From CAZAYY01 sp964489525 (GTDB taxonomy: Bacteria > Chloroflexota > Anaerolineae > Anaerolineales > JABWBV01): DNA of 61,230 bases. The DNA lies in NCBI GenBank assembly GCA_964489525.1, contig CAZAYY010000023.1, positions 1 through 61,230 on the forward strand. The letters run 5' to 3'. Within the stretch, counting starts at the first letter, position 1. Every line of letters begins with the position of its first letter. The notes under the pieces were generated by a model. That model ran no database searches. It was not told the origin of the DNA and was given only the letters and a program-made list of their open reading frames with translations. Shown here piece after piece: positions 38,721 to 47,744 of the stretch. The position numbers and the translations under genes were made by a program.

Positions 38721-39902
38721 TCAAGGCCCTGTGCTTTTCCCAATCTCCTCAACCCTTCTCAACACCCCCTCCCAGGTGAACCGCTCTTGAACGAACTGGC
38801 GCCCATTGGCACCGAGCTGCTGGCGCAAACCGGCGTCTTTGAACAGCCGGATAATTTCTGCCGCGAACCCCTCTGGCGTATCGGCCACCAGCAGGTCGCG
38901 GCCTGGCTCTGCGCCCACACCCCCGTTTACCAGCGAACTGGTCACCACCGGGCGGCCTGCGGCCATGGCCTCCAGCACCTTGGTCTGCACCCCGGCGGCA
39001 AAACGCAGCGGAGCGGCGAACACGCTGGCCTGGTTGAGTGCCTGGTTCAGGTCTTCCACGAACCCGGTCACCGTGACGCCGGGGATATTCCCCAGCGCCT
39101 GGACGGTCTCGTTTGGCTCTGCGCCCACCAGCTTCACGGTGGTATCCGGAAATTCTTTGCGCACCAGGGGCAGGATGTCTTCCACCAGGTGCCGGGCGGC
39201 GTCCACGTTGTGGTAGACGCTCAAATGCCCCACCAGCACCAGGCTGTGGGGAATTTCCGGCTCGTGGGTGGGGTAGAGGCGGTTTGTGTTCACGCCAATG
39301 CCCACAATCTGGATGTTGCCTTCCGGCACGGCTGCTTTGAGAACCCCGGCATCTTTCGGTGAGACCAGCCAGCACTCTTCAAATTCGCGCGCCACCTGCT
39401 GCTCGTAGGCCCAGATGCGCGGTCCTTCCAGTCCGTACATCTGCTTCGAAACCAGCCCCCGGTAGGCCATGGAGCGCTGAATTTCCAGCGAAACCACGTC
39501 GGTCAGGTCCACCATCCGGTACAGCCCGGTGTGTTTGGCCAGGAACGGCGCCATGCGAAAGAGGTGAATGTAGGCCAGGTCAAACTTTTTCCCGGCCAGG
39601 GCCGCGTCCACCCGGCGCTGCATCTCGGCCGAGCGGTAATACAGCGCCTGCAGCGGCAGGGGGCGCCACAGGTTCAGCCCAACCGTCAGCGCAGAACGCC
39701 AGGCGGGCATTTCCACCACCTCCACCGAGGCACAGAATTCCTGGAGCAGGGGGATGTACTCCCGCTCCTGGGCATTCTCAATGAACGACAATAAATGCAG
39801 TTCGTGGGCCTGGCCGAGGGTGCGCAGAAAATGATAGGTACGGTGCCGGTCGCCCCGGTTGGGCGGGTAGGGTAGGCGGGAGGTTAAGTAGAGGATGCGC
39901 AT
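38721..39902 (-). CDS. GT-B glycosyltransferase (GT4-like, exosortase-A/TIGR03087-type)
   Basis: 393 residues. Opens MRILYLTSRLPYPPNRGDRH, with EFEECWLVSPKDAGVLKAA near the interdomain boundary and the retaining GT-B site PLRFAAGVQTKVLEAMAAGRPVV at the C-terminal domain (E of KVLEAMA contacts nucleotide-sugar). Best matches TIGR03087-type sugar transferases of exopolysaccharide loci. Start codon overlaps the preceding sulfotransferase stop (TGATG). Last gene of the glycan operon. Confidence 0.88.
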   Translation of the reverse strand: MRILYLTSRLPYPPNRGDRHRTYHFLRTLGQAHELHLLSFIENAQEREYIPLLQEFCASVEVVEMPAWRSALTVGLNLWRPLPLQALYYRSAEMQRRVDAALAGKKFDLAYIHLFRMAPFLAKHTGLYRMVDLTDVVSLEIQRSMAYRGLVSKQMYGLEGPRIWAYEQQVAREFEECWLVSPKDAGVLKAAVPEGNIQIVGIGVNTNRLYPTHEPEIPHSLVLVGHLSVYHNVDAARHLVEDILPLVRKEFPDTTVKLVGAEPNETVQALGNIPGVTVTGFVEDLNQALNQASVFAAPLRFAAGVQTKVLEAMAAGRPVVTSSLVNGGVGAEPGRDLLVADTPEGFAAEIIRLFKDAGLRQQLGANGRQFVQERFTWEGVLRRVEEIGKSTGP

Positions 39903-40906
39903 CAGTCGTCTATCGCTCCTTCTTTGCGCATGGTGCGGTTCAATGTCAGAATCCCGGTTTTATAGAGCAGGGTGCGAAGCGATTCACTGAAGAAATATTT
40001 GATGCCCAGCAGGCCAAGCCGCAGGTTTTCGCCGGATGTGAGGGGTTCCTGGGGTGGCGTTTCGTACCCCAACTGGCCCAGCAGATCGCCAGCGATATGT
40101 TGGGCCAGTTTTTGATCGAAAGGCGTCATCTGCTTGCGCCAACGGGCGACGCTGGCAGTGGTGATGGGGCGCATGACCTCGGTGTGCCCGTCCGGGCCGG
40201 GGCCAACCTTGCGGGCCAGTTCGCCCTGGTTGAGCATTTCCGGGTAAAAGGTTTCCCCCAGGAAGGCACAGACCCCCCGCACGGTTGCTTCCGGCTGTTG
40301 GACCAGGTCTTCATAGCGCACTTCCAGGTATTGGGTGGGGGCCAGCTTTTGGCCGGTTTCCAGCCCGGCGCGCACGTTGGCAGCCCAATTCTTCAGCAGG
40401 TAGTAATTATCCTGGTACCAGTAGGTGGCCAGCCCCCATTTCTTCTGCGCCGAAACGGTGGCATCGCGCCCATCCCGGATCATATGGATGAACTGGGCCT
40501 GGGGGAACATTCTCAGCAGCAGGGGGATATGGCGCACATACAGCGGGGTTTTATCGCCCCAACGGGTGATTTTCCGCCCATCTTTCAACACCGCCGCGGT
40601 TTGCTGGCGGTAGAGCGCATCCAGCACATCGGCCAGGGTGGGCGGCTGGGGGAGGCTGTTGTAAAAAGCAATCTCATCGGGCACAATATTGCGCCACTGA
40701 AAATGCAGCTCGCTCATCCGTTTCAAGACCTGGTGGACATCCTCGCCTTTCAACGGCAGGTCGACCATCACCTCTGGCAGCAAGAAGGGGATAAACCCGG
40801 TTTCGTCCGGGATGAAAATATCGGGGTGGCTGCTGAGGATAAAACGCATCAGCGTAGTGCCCGAGCGCGGGCTGCCGACAATAAAGATGGGGTGAATGGG
40901 GGTCAT
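39902..40906 (-). CDS. sulfotransferase family protein
   Basis: 334 residues from the ATG at 40906 (a TTG start 18 nt upstream is also in frame). PAPS 5'-phosphate loop IVGSPRSGTTLMRFILSSHP near the N-terminus, the 3'-phosphate-binding region FIHMIRDGRDATVSAQKKWG and LEVRYEDLVQQPEATVRGVC are standard. It transfers sulfate from PAPS to a sugar or other hydroxyl, probably during glycan assembly. Overlaps the upstream gene by 4 bp (ATGA) and the downstream GT4 gene by 1 bp. Confidence 0.9.
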   Translation of the reverse strand: MTPIHPIFIVGSPRSGTTLMRFILSSHPDIFIPDETGFIPFLLPEVMVDLPLKGEDVHQVLKRMSELHFQWRNIVPDEIAFYNSLPQPPTLADVLDALYRQQTAAVLKDGRKITRWGDKTPLYVRHIPLLLRMFPQAQFIHMIRDGRDATVSAQKKWGLATYWYQDNYYLLKNWAANVRAGLETGQKLAPTQYLEVRYEDLVQQPEATVRGVCAFLGETFYPEMLNQGELARKVGPGPDGHTEVMRPITTASVARWRKQMTPFDQKLAQHIAGDLLGQLGYETPPQEPLTSGENLRLGLLGIKYFFSESLRTLLYKTGILTLNRTMRKEGAIDD

Positions 40907-41820
40907 CGCTGTTTTCTTCTCCAAAACGCCAGGCCGTCTGCCAGGTGGCGCAGGCTGCGGGTGGTTTCAACCGGGATATTGATTTGCTTGATCAGCAGGT
41001 CATACAGATAGGCCGAGATTTGACTGCGCTGCATGCGCAAAAAACGCTCGGGAGCCGACCCTTTCGGTAAAACCACCCCCTGGGCTGCCAGCGCTTGCAG
41101 CGCCCGCAGCGACTCGCGGGTGTTGTGGTCGGCGTAGTCTTCCACGTCGCCTTTGCGCCAGTCCACATCGTCCCCCAGGTGAAAGGTGGCGTGGGCGTCT
41201 TTCAGCTCGGTGAATTTTGTGCAAAAGGCCATCAGGTTGGCATACAGCCCCAACTCCACCCGCGGCGCGCCCAGGCAGGTGTCGCCCAAAATAAACTTTT
41301 GGAAAAGCGTGCGCTGGAAGATGAAGCAGTCCCAGCCCCGGTGCGGCCTGCCCGCCTCGGCGTACATTTCGGGCAGCTCGTCCAGGCGGGTAAAGTGGTT
41401 GGAGATGGAGCGCCGGTTGATGACGATGCCATCATAACCCTGGTCGAGCAGGGCTTTCACAAACAGGTAAAAATAGGGCTGCAGGCCGATGTCCACATTG
41501 GTATAGGCCAGGTAATCCCCCTGGCTGTGGTCGTACAGCTTCTGCAGCAAATCGCGGGCCAGCGGCAGCTTGCGCGGCTTTTGAAATGCGCCCACGTCCA
41601 ACACCGAGCGTTCCAGGTCCGGCGTGGGGGTGAACCCTTCCGGCAGCATCGCGTGGTCTTCCGGGTACTGTGCCGTAAGAAACGAAACCTCCACCGCCCC
41701 GCCTGCATATTCCCGCGCCCGGCGCATGGACTCGAACGTCACCTGCTGGACGAAATGCGCCCGGCTTTCAGGCGGAACCCGGTATGGGTTGACGAGGTGG
41801 GTGAGGGTTATCTTTTCCAC
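40903..41820 (-). CDS. uncharacterised glycan-locus protein, GC-rich paralogue (GT-A-like)
   Basis: 305 residues from a GTG at 41820, chosen by alignment to the paralogue at 43688-44557; an ATG at 41862 would overlap the previous gene by 55 bp. Conserved with the paralogue: LTHLVNPYRV (IAHIINPFKV), the D-x-D-like YTNVDIGLQPYFY (YTNVDITLTPNFY), INRRSIS (INRRTIS), GWDCFIFQRT (GHDCFVFNRK), TFHLGDDVDW (TFHLGDDKTW) and DHNTRES. A GT-A glycosyltransferase-like fold seems likely from the TNVD site. Base composition here is GC-rich, unlike the paralogue. Confidence 0.7.
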   Translation of the reverse strand: MEKITLTHLVNPYRVPPESRAHFVQQVTFESMRRAREYAGGAVEVSFLTAQYPEDHAMLPEGFTPTPDLERSVLDVGAFQKPRKLPLARDLLQKLYDHSQGDYLAYTNVDIGLQPYFYLFVKALLDQGYDGIVINRRSISNHFTRLDELPEMYAEAGRPHRGWDCFIFQRTLFQKFILGDTCLGAPRVELGLYANLMAFCTKFTELKDAHATFHLGDDVDWRKGDVEDYADHNTRESLRALQALAAQGVVLPKGSAPERFLRMQRSQISAYLYDLLIKQINIPVETTRSLRHLADGLAFWRRKQR

Positions 41821-42794
41821 TTTGTGATCACATTCGGCTGGATAGAGAAGTTTTTTAACCACCGATACGCGTCTGCTGGAAGAATCAGGCCTGCAATTAA
41901 GTCTGGATCTAATTTTATTTCATATTTGCATGAATTTATGTATAACCGCACAGCTTCCTTCCAATTTCGTTCTTTAGGATTAACAATACCAAGGCGTTCT
42001 TTTGCAAGTCTGCGAACGAAATATGCTTTCCAACCCAATACTCTTGTCCGAATGTAATTCCTTTCTTTCTCTTCTAAATCTTCTAAAAGATGCTTGTTTT
42101 TTATCCAAATTAAATCGAGAACCTTAATTTTTTCTTCAGCCCGAGATTTTGACAAACCCGTGTTATGTAATCGGATTTCTGCAAGAGGTTTATTGCAAAA
42201 AACCGTTCTTAGCTTTTTAGTCAATCGTATTCTCATATCCCAATCTTCGAGTACCCTCATTTGAGGATCATGAAAACCGATTTCTTTCCACGCATTATAG
42301 GGTACCAATTCCATACGAAACTCATCCGTTCGGGGGAAATCCCGGACAAAAGTATGTCTGAAAACATTACCTTCTGGCGGGAGCGTTTTTGTAATCCATG
42401 TAGACATTCTCTCACCATCTTTTGTCATATAGTAGTGGTTTGAAAATGCAATATCCCCCGATGGATTATCAATCAAGGTTTTCGCTTCATCTTCTAACTT
42501 TGTTGGAAGAAATCTATCATCTCCATCTACATAGGTTACATAATCTCCAGTCACCGCATTAAGAGCATCAATTCTTGTTTGACCAATGCCCAGGTTATGT
42601 TCATGAAAAATGGTCGTAAAAAGATCAGGATATTTCGTCTTATAGGAATCAATCAGATCCCGCGAATCATCGGGTGAAGCATCGTCTACAACGATGATTT
42701 GTACGGGTTTTAGGGTTTGGGCTAATACGCTTTCGATTGCTTCTTGTAAATATTTTTTTTGATTATAAGATGGGATAAATACGGAGATGTCCAT
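41808..42794 (-). CDS. family 2 glycosyltransferase
   Basis: 328 residues. DISVFIPSYNQKKYLQEAIE, VVDDASPDDSRD and YVTYVDGDDRFLP (D-x-D metal site) with a downstream EDWDMRIRLTKK (catalytic-base region) make it a GT-A family 2 enzyme, inverting. It uses a nucleotide sugar to extend a surface glycan. AT-rich throughout (start of the AT-rich cassette on its downstream edge at ~41815). Overlaps the preceding-strand neighbour by 13 bp, the GTG of the next gene lying inside its last codons. Confidence 0.9.
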   Translation of the reverse strand: MDISVFIPSYNQKKYLQEAIESVLAQTLKPVQIIVVDDASPDDSRDLIDSYKTKYPDLFTTIFHEHNLGIGQTRIDALNAVTGDYVTYVDGDDRFLPTKLEDEAKTLIDNPSGDIAFSNHYYMTKDGERMSTWITKTLPPEGNVFRHTFVRDFPRTDEFRMELVPYNAWKEIGFHDPQMRVLEDWDMRIRLTKKLRTVFCNKPLAEIRLHNTGLSKSRAEEKIKVLDLIWIKNKHLLEDLEEKERNYIRTRVLGWKAYFVRRLAKERLGIVNPKERNWKEAVRLYINSCKYEIKLDPDLIAGLILPADAYRWLKNFSIQPNVITKWKR

Positions 42795-42802
42795 TTTCGA
42801 TC

Positions 42803-43678
42803 TTATTTCTTAGGTACGTACTTTTTTAACCATCTCAAGTGCTTTTTAAGATGCTGAATTATAAAACCTGTATAGATTCGTTGAGGTGGAGTTTCATATT
42901 TTATGTCTAGCCATTGTCCATTTTTGGATTTCCAATTCGGATAATGCACATCCATGATTCCCCCACACCAATGGGTGAAAACCTCTCTTTCCCTTTTTGA
43001 CCATTTTTTCCAGTGATATGGAATCTGTTGGGCTTGATTTACCCGGGGAATATTAGGTAATTCCGTTATTTGTATATCCATCCACTCCAATAAAAATGGA
43101 AGTTGGGTCTCCAAACCTTCCAAGTATAGTGTGTAATAGGGTAAATTTCTGTTTTCTAGGTCATGCTTGATAGTTCGATTAATATAGCTCCAATACCAAC
43201 AACACTTTTCGAACCTTGACATTTGGTTCCATGCTGGTTCGCTTACATCTTTGCATTTGTCACCTTCAATTCTTCCATCAATCCATTGCTTTTGCAAAGA
43301 TGTAGCGTCTTCATATGGCACATCATTTTCTGCCAGACCGCTATACCAACCTTTTTGCATCGTAGATGCTACGACATCAAGCCCATTTCTAATTAACCAG
43401 ATGTATCTTGCGCTTGGAAACACTTCAACCAATTCAGGAACAATCAGGGATAAATTCTGATTCGATTCACAATAAATTTTTCCATTTAGCACTGGTTTCC
43501 GTGTGTCGAGTAATATTTTTTTTATTTCCTGAGGTGAAACAGACCCATAACGATATCCCGATGCTTCAAGAATAAAAGCTGGTTCAGGTTCATGCAAACA
43601 AGTCACATTATTAATTTGGGACAATAATTCAGATATGGTTACAGTGCCCGAACGACCAGTGCTTACGATGAAAAACAT
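42803..43678 (-). CDS. sulfotransferase family protein (AT-rich cassette)
   Basis: 291 residues. FFIVSTGRSGTVTISELLSQ (PAPS loop), SARYIWLIRNGLDVVASTMQ (3'-phosphate region), and a long acceptor-binding middle part. The sequence is unrelated in detail to the GC-rich sulfotransferase at 39902-40906, so it is not a recent copy. It would sulfate a sugar of the glycan built by this locus. 8 bp after the GT2 gene start on the minus strand side. Confidence 0.87.
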   Translation of the reverse strand: MFFIVSTGRSGTVTISELLSQINNVTCLHEPEPAFILEASGYRYGSVSPQEIKKILLDTRKPVLNGKIYCESNQNLSLIVPELVEVFPSARYIWLIRNGLDVVASTMQKGWYSGLAENDVPYEDATSLQKQWIDGRIEGDKCKDVSEPAWNQMSRFEKCCWYWSYINRTIKHDLENRNLPYYTLYLEGLETQLPFLLEWMDIQITELPNIPRVNQAQQIPYHWKKWSKREREVFTHWCGGIMDVHYPNWKSKNGQWLDIKYETPPQRIYTGFIIQHLKKHLRWLKKYVPKK

Positions 43679-43687
43679 AAACTACAC

Positions 43688-44557
43688 CTATATGTTGTTG
43701 TTAGAGAGCTCATTTATGATGCGCATGATTCTTGAAAAATGTATATTTAGTCTACTTTTAAAATTTCTAGGAATTGTAACACCTTCAATAAAGGGAAAAA
43801 TTGGATGAGCACTTGAAAAGGGACCGAATTTTTGTGATATCCGATCATAAATTAGGAAAGCTTCTTTGCGATTGTGTTCCAGAAATTGATTATTAGCTTC
43901 GTTTTCCCAAGTTTTGTCATCCCCCAAATGAAATGTGAGATGCAAATTTCTGAATTCATGAAATTGGGGGTATTGACAAATTAGGTTCCATAAGAAAATT
44001 CGCCCCACATATCTTGCTCCGATACATATATTCCCAAAATCAAAATTATCAAAGAATTTTCGATTAAACACAAAACAATCGTGTCCTGGATGCATTTTCC
44101 CGATTTCTGCATAGAGTTCATACAAATTTTTAGAGCAATATTGGTCTGATATAGTTCTCCTATTAATTGCAAAAGCTAACATTTGTTTTTGGCAAAATTG
44201 ATGTAAGGTACTGTAAAAATTTGGAGTGAGTGTAATATCCACATTCGTATATACCAAATAATCAGCGTCGCTAGCATTTACTAATCTTTCGATGATATCA
44301 ATTAATAGTGGCAATTTCCTTTGTGTAGTAAAAGTTCCGAAATCAAGAACCGATCTGGTTAAATGATCAGTTTTTATCATCCAAGAAGGTATAAATTCAA
44401 CATCTTCTTCGTATTGAGCCGAGTAAACTTCTACGCTAACATCATTTCTACAAAAGTCTAAAGCGTGTTTAATACTATCAATGGTTAATTGTTGAACGCG
44501 AAACAAATTATTCGTTTCACTAACTTTGAAGGGGTTGATGATATGGGCGATTTTCAC
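43688..44557 (-). CDS. uncharacterised glycan-locus protein, AT-rich paralogue
   Basis: 289 residues, homologous over its length to the protein at 40903-41820 (shared blocks listed there), with identical order of motifs but about one third identity by eye. No membrane segment. The TNVD motif could be the metal site of a GT-A fold. Lies between a sulfotransferase and a GT-B protein; its start overlaps the GT-B stop by 4 bp. Confidence 0.7.
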   Translation of the reverse strand: MKIAHIINPFKVSETNNLFRVQQLTIDSIKHALDFCRNDVSVEVYSAQYEEDVEFIPSWMIKTDHLTRSVLDFGTFTTQRKLPLLIDIIERLVNASDADYLVYTNVDITLTPNFYSTLHQFCQKQMLAFAINRRTISDQYCSKNLYELYAEIGKMHPGHDCFVFNRKFFDNFDFGNICIGARYVGRIFLWNLICQYPQFHEFRNLHLTFHLGDDKTWENEANNQFLEHNRKEAFLIYDRISQKFGPFSSAHPIFPFIEGVTIPRNFKSRLNIHFSRIMRIINELSNNNI

Positions 44558-45681
44558 TTTGATCCATGTGAAGTTTTAACTATTTTTTCATATAATGAAA
44601 CAATCTTTTGACCTGTTTGCTCCCATGTGCGTTCATCATCCCGTTTTTTGGCATTAAGACAAAGGTTTTGATAATCAGCTGGTGTATGGGAATAAACAGT
44701 CTGGAAAGCACTTGTTATCCCTTCATCATGACTAGAGATTGGTATCAGAGCACCTAATGCCATATCTATGTTGCTTCCAAAGGGATATGCAATAACAGGT
44801 TTGTGATAACTGATTGCGGTTCTAATCACAGCGGATGTAAGGTATTCTTTTCCATTGTTTACGATGTAATCAGAGGCGCATACAATATCCCTTAGTAGAC
44901 TTCCGGGCAAGAATCCATCGTAAATTTTCACCTTCGGATTTTCCGGGTTTTCTATATATTTTAGGACTTCTTTTCCACCAATTAATAACAAATCATCTTC
45001 CTTAGATGTCTTCAGGAAGGCATCGACAACTTCTTTCGGATTTCTGTTTTTTCGGGCAGTACCAATACACCCAAAGATTTTGTTATAGTTTGTATGGGGA
45101 AACCCCAAATTCGATAGTGCTTCTTCTCTCGATATCCTATTCCCATATACTCTTGAAAAATCCCCTAAGCAAGCGGTTGTATACACTTTGTACTCTGTCT
45201 TGAAATGATCCAGGATTAATGGCAAACAAGAATCTTCATGAATAATTATTCCATTTGCCAGATCGAATATGGTCTTATATAAAAAATAATCTATTCCTTT
45301 GCTAGCGGAATCTCCATATAAATGGTGCGATGTTAAGTCGTGAATTTCCCAGACAACCGGAATTTTTAATCTTTTTATGTAACTTTGCCAAAGATACAAC
45401 CGGACTTTTAACAAAAAAAAACGAAGGTTTTTGGGGATAAATTTCCAAATTCTCCTTTCGTTCCCGATATAGTAAATTGTAAATGGCCAATGAATGTGAA
45501 GTAAATCAATCTTTTTGCTTTTAAGTAACCATGGCTTTTTCCAAACCATTTCTCTGTTTATTGGTTCAATTTGCCATGAATTATTCCGGATTTCATTTGC
45601 AATGAATTTTATGACCGGGTTACCATACTTTTCCCAGTCATTAACAACATCTGGATCTGGAATCATCCCAACAGTTGTCAT
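44554..45681 (-). CDS. GT-B-like glycosyltransferase
   Basis: 375 residues (ATG 45681; a GTG at 45693 is possible). DLLHIHWPFTIYY, PVVWEIHDLTSHHLYGDSAS and a C-terminal domain with FGCIGTARKNRNPKEVVDAF and AISYHKPVIAYPFGSN match GT-B enzymes of the GT4-like type, with divergent E-x7-E region. Acceptor unknown. AT-rich. Overlaps the next gene by 4 bp, and its start lies 4 bp after the kdsB stop. Confidence 0.75.
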   Translation of the reverse strand: MTTVGMIPDPDVVNDWEKYGNPVIKFIANEIRNNSWQIEPINREMVWKKPWLLKSKKIDLLHIHWPFTIYYIGNERRIWKFIPKNLRFFLLKVRLYLWQSYIKRLKIPVVWEIHDLTSHHLYGDSASKGIDYFLYKTIFDLANGIIIHEDSCLPLILDHFKTEYKVYTTACLGDFSRVYGNRISREEALSNLGFPHTNYNKIFGCIGTARKNRNPKEVVDAFLKTSKEDDLLLIGGKEVLKYIENPENPKVKIYDGFLPGSLLRDIVCASDYIVNNGKEYLTSAVIRTAISYHKPVIAYPFGSNIDMALGALIPISSHDEGITSAFQTVYSHTPADYQNLCLNAKKRDDERTWEQTGQKIVSLYEKIVKTSHGSK

Positions 45682-45685
45682 GGTT

Positions 45686-46468
45686 TTATCCACTCAAAGG
45701 GTATTTGTAATTAAGGTAAAGAGGGTCATTTTCCATGATTTTTTCTACTTTTAGCAAGTCCTCGTGTGTATCTACGCTGTAGACTTCAAATTTTGTTGGA
45801 ATCATATGAACCTTATATCCATGTTCTAGTACTCTCATCATATCAACAGACTCAGCAATTTCTAATGGGGTAGGTGTCAGTGAATTAAATTTCAAAAGGA
45901 AATCCCTTTGAAAAGGAATAATGCAAACTTGTTTTTGTTTAATGACTCTGTCACCAATCTTCCACTTCGACGGGATGGGTTCACGGGAAAAATAAAGGGC
46001 ATTGTTTTCGATATCTGTGACAACTTTAACTTCATTGTGATCCTTGTGTTCTTCGTCGGATTTCAATGGAGCCATTAAATTCGACACCAATACATCTTTT
46101 GATCGTATCAAAGGTAACGTAGCCTCATCGATCATCTCGGGAAAAACAAGGGGTTCATCCCCTTGAATCATAACAACAATATCTACCTTTTGGCCGGTCT
46201 CTTTTTCAATGTATTCAAGAGCTTCTGCAGTCCGGTCACTGGCTCGCTCGTGGGTATCAGCGGTCATTATGGCTTTTCCCCCTATGGAGTTTATGTAATC
46301 TCGGATTTCCTCATCGCAAGTGGCTATGTAAACTTCACTTAGGAGTTTGCTCATCTTGCTTCGCAAATATACATGACCGACCATGGGAATACCCAATATT
46401 TTGGCTAGCGGTTTTCCGGGAAAACGAGATGATCCCATTCGTGCGGGTATGATACCAATTATGTTCAT
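45686..46468 (-). CDS. kdsB: 3-deoxy-manno-octulosonate (or related keto-sugar) cytidylyltransferase
   Basis: 260 residues. IIGIIPARMGSSRFPGKPLA (CTP loop), YIATCDEEIRDYI, VVMIQGDEPLVFPEMIDEA (metal-binding D) and VYSVDTHEDLLKVEKIM are KdsB-family signatures; several substitutions (MVGHVYLRSKMSKL) separate it from LPS-type KdsB. It activates Kdo or another 2-keto-3-deoxy sugar as a CMP-sugar. As Chloroflexota have no typical lipid A, the sugar should enter a capsule or S-layer glycan. No kdsA-like gene in the window. AT-rich. Confidence 0.82.
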   Translation of the reverse strand: MNIIGIIPARMGSSRFPGKPLAKILGIPMVGHVYLRSKMSKLLSEVYIATCDEEIRDYINSIGGKAIMTADTHERASDRTAEALEYIEKETGQKVDIVVMIQGDEPLVFPEMIDEATLPLIRSKDVLVSNLMAPLKSDEEHKDHNEVKVVTDIENNALYFSREPIPSKWKIGDRVIKQKQVCIIPFQRDFLLKFNSLTPTPLEIAESVDMMRVLEHGYKVHMIPTKFEVYSVDTHEDLLKVEKIMENDPLYLNYKYPLSG

Positions 46469-46478
46469 TATTTATCTC

Positions 46479-47744
46479 CTATTGATTCAAAAAATGATTA
46501 AGCAATGTTTGAATATTATCCAAAACATTAACACCAGGGATATCAATCATGGTACGACAAAATGTTTCTCGTTCTTGTTCTGTATAAATAATTTCCTTGT
46601 TGGATTTTTGAATTATGCTTAATTTTTCTAATAATTCGTCTCTGCAGAAAACAGCGGTTGAGGGCATGAACTTGCCTATAGTACTCACATTACCATGAAG
46701 GTATTCAAGGGTGAGAACGTTTTTATGGAGTTTGATGGCCTCGAATGAAATGCTGGTTGCTAAATCAAGGATCACATCAGCCCATAGTATTAAGCTGCTT
46801 GCGTAGATTTCTGGTTCTGATATTTGAACATGAGGAACACTGGGTATGTCTAATTTTTTTAAGTCCTTCTCTTCTCTTGTATGAGGAACGATAATGAGAT
46901 GAATATAGTTCAATAAGGATAACATCTTGATGGTTCCAGAAATCTCCTCAACGTTAATCAAGTACCTCGATGGTCTAAGGAACATGATTATTTTCAATTT
47001 GTTTGTTGCCTGCGTATTTTGGTAAACGGGGATTTGTTTGTGTAAATATTCCAACCAACTTTGGTTATATCTTGGTGAACCGACGATGTGAATATGCTCT
47101 TGGTTTTTATGGGGGTAATATCTTCTAGCACAAAGCTCATTAGGCACTACAATTTCATCAAATCTTGCCGTTGGTTTGTAAACATCTGCATCGGCAAAAG
47201 AGTAATCTGTACTCATAATTAATTTGTTGTAATGCGGATTGTCACCATGAGGCAATGAAATGATCGGGTATTTGTATTCATGGGCTGAATTTATTGCAAT
47301 ATCCATGATTTCGATGGGGAATTTCGATGTTGACATAATCCAGTCAAAGCAAACTACAACATGAAAATTCTGTTGATATAATGTTTCTAAATATTTCGCA
47401 ACAAGGTTACGATATAAAACCAATTTTTTGTTATAGAAAAATTCTTGTTTGGCTTTAGGCCTGAACAGGTAAGCGATTTTATTAAATAAATTCTCAACAA
47501 ACTTGGCGGTATAAGAAATTCTGCCAGGTGATCCCAGTTCCTCCAGATGTTTTATGGATACATCAGGGAAAACTTTCAGCATCCTTAATCGGAAATCTTG
47601 TGTTAGATTTTTGGTTCCGTACACAAGAATCTCAACAGGAATATTGCTTTTTGTTGCCCAAGTGTAAATAATTGGCGTAAAATGATCTAAGTCATTATGA
47701 TGCCAAATGAAAAATACAATTTTTTTCTCTTTTTCTTTAATCAC
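46479..47744 (-). CDS. GT-B-like capsule polysaccharide protein, family unclear
   Basis: 421 residues. HNDLDHFTPIIYTWATKSNI, EYKYPIISLPHGDNPHYNKL, IHIVGSPRYNQSWLEYLHK and ASSLILWADVILDLATSISF recall CDP-glycerol glycerophosphotransferase/KpsS-like GT-B proteins (GSPR...D-x-x-S-S-x-x-x-EA signature: DLATSISFEAIKLHKNV). Cytoplasmic. AT-rich, with Lys/Ile-rich codon use. Precise donor unknown. Confidence 0.6.
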   Translation of the reverse strand: MIKEKEKKIVFFIWHHNDLDHFTPIIYTWATKSNIPVEILVYGTKNLTQDFRLRMLKVFPDVSIKHLEELGSPGRISYTAKFVENLFNKIAYLFRPKAKQEFFYNKKLVLYRNLVAKYLETLYQQNFHVVVCFDWIMSTSKFPIEIMDIAINSAHEYKYPIISLPHGDNPHYNKLIMSTDYSFADADVYKPTARFDEIVVPNELCARRYYPHKNQEHIHIVGSPRYNQSWLEYLHKQIPVYQNTQATNKLKIIMFLRPSRYLINVEEISGTIKMLSLLNYIHLIIVPHTREEKDLKKLDIPSVPHVQISEPEIYASSLILWADVILDLATSISFEAIKLHKNVLTLEYLHGNVSTIGKFMPSTAVFCRDELLEKLSIIQKSNKEIIYTEQERETFCRTMIDIPGVNVLDNIQTLLNHFLNQ

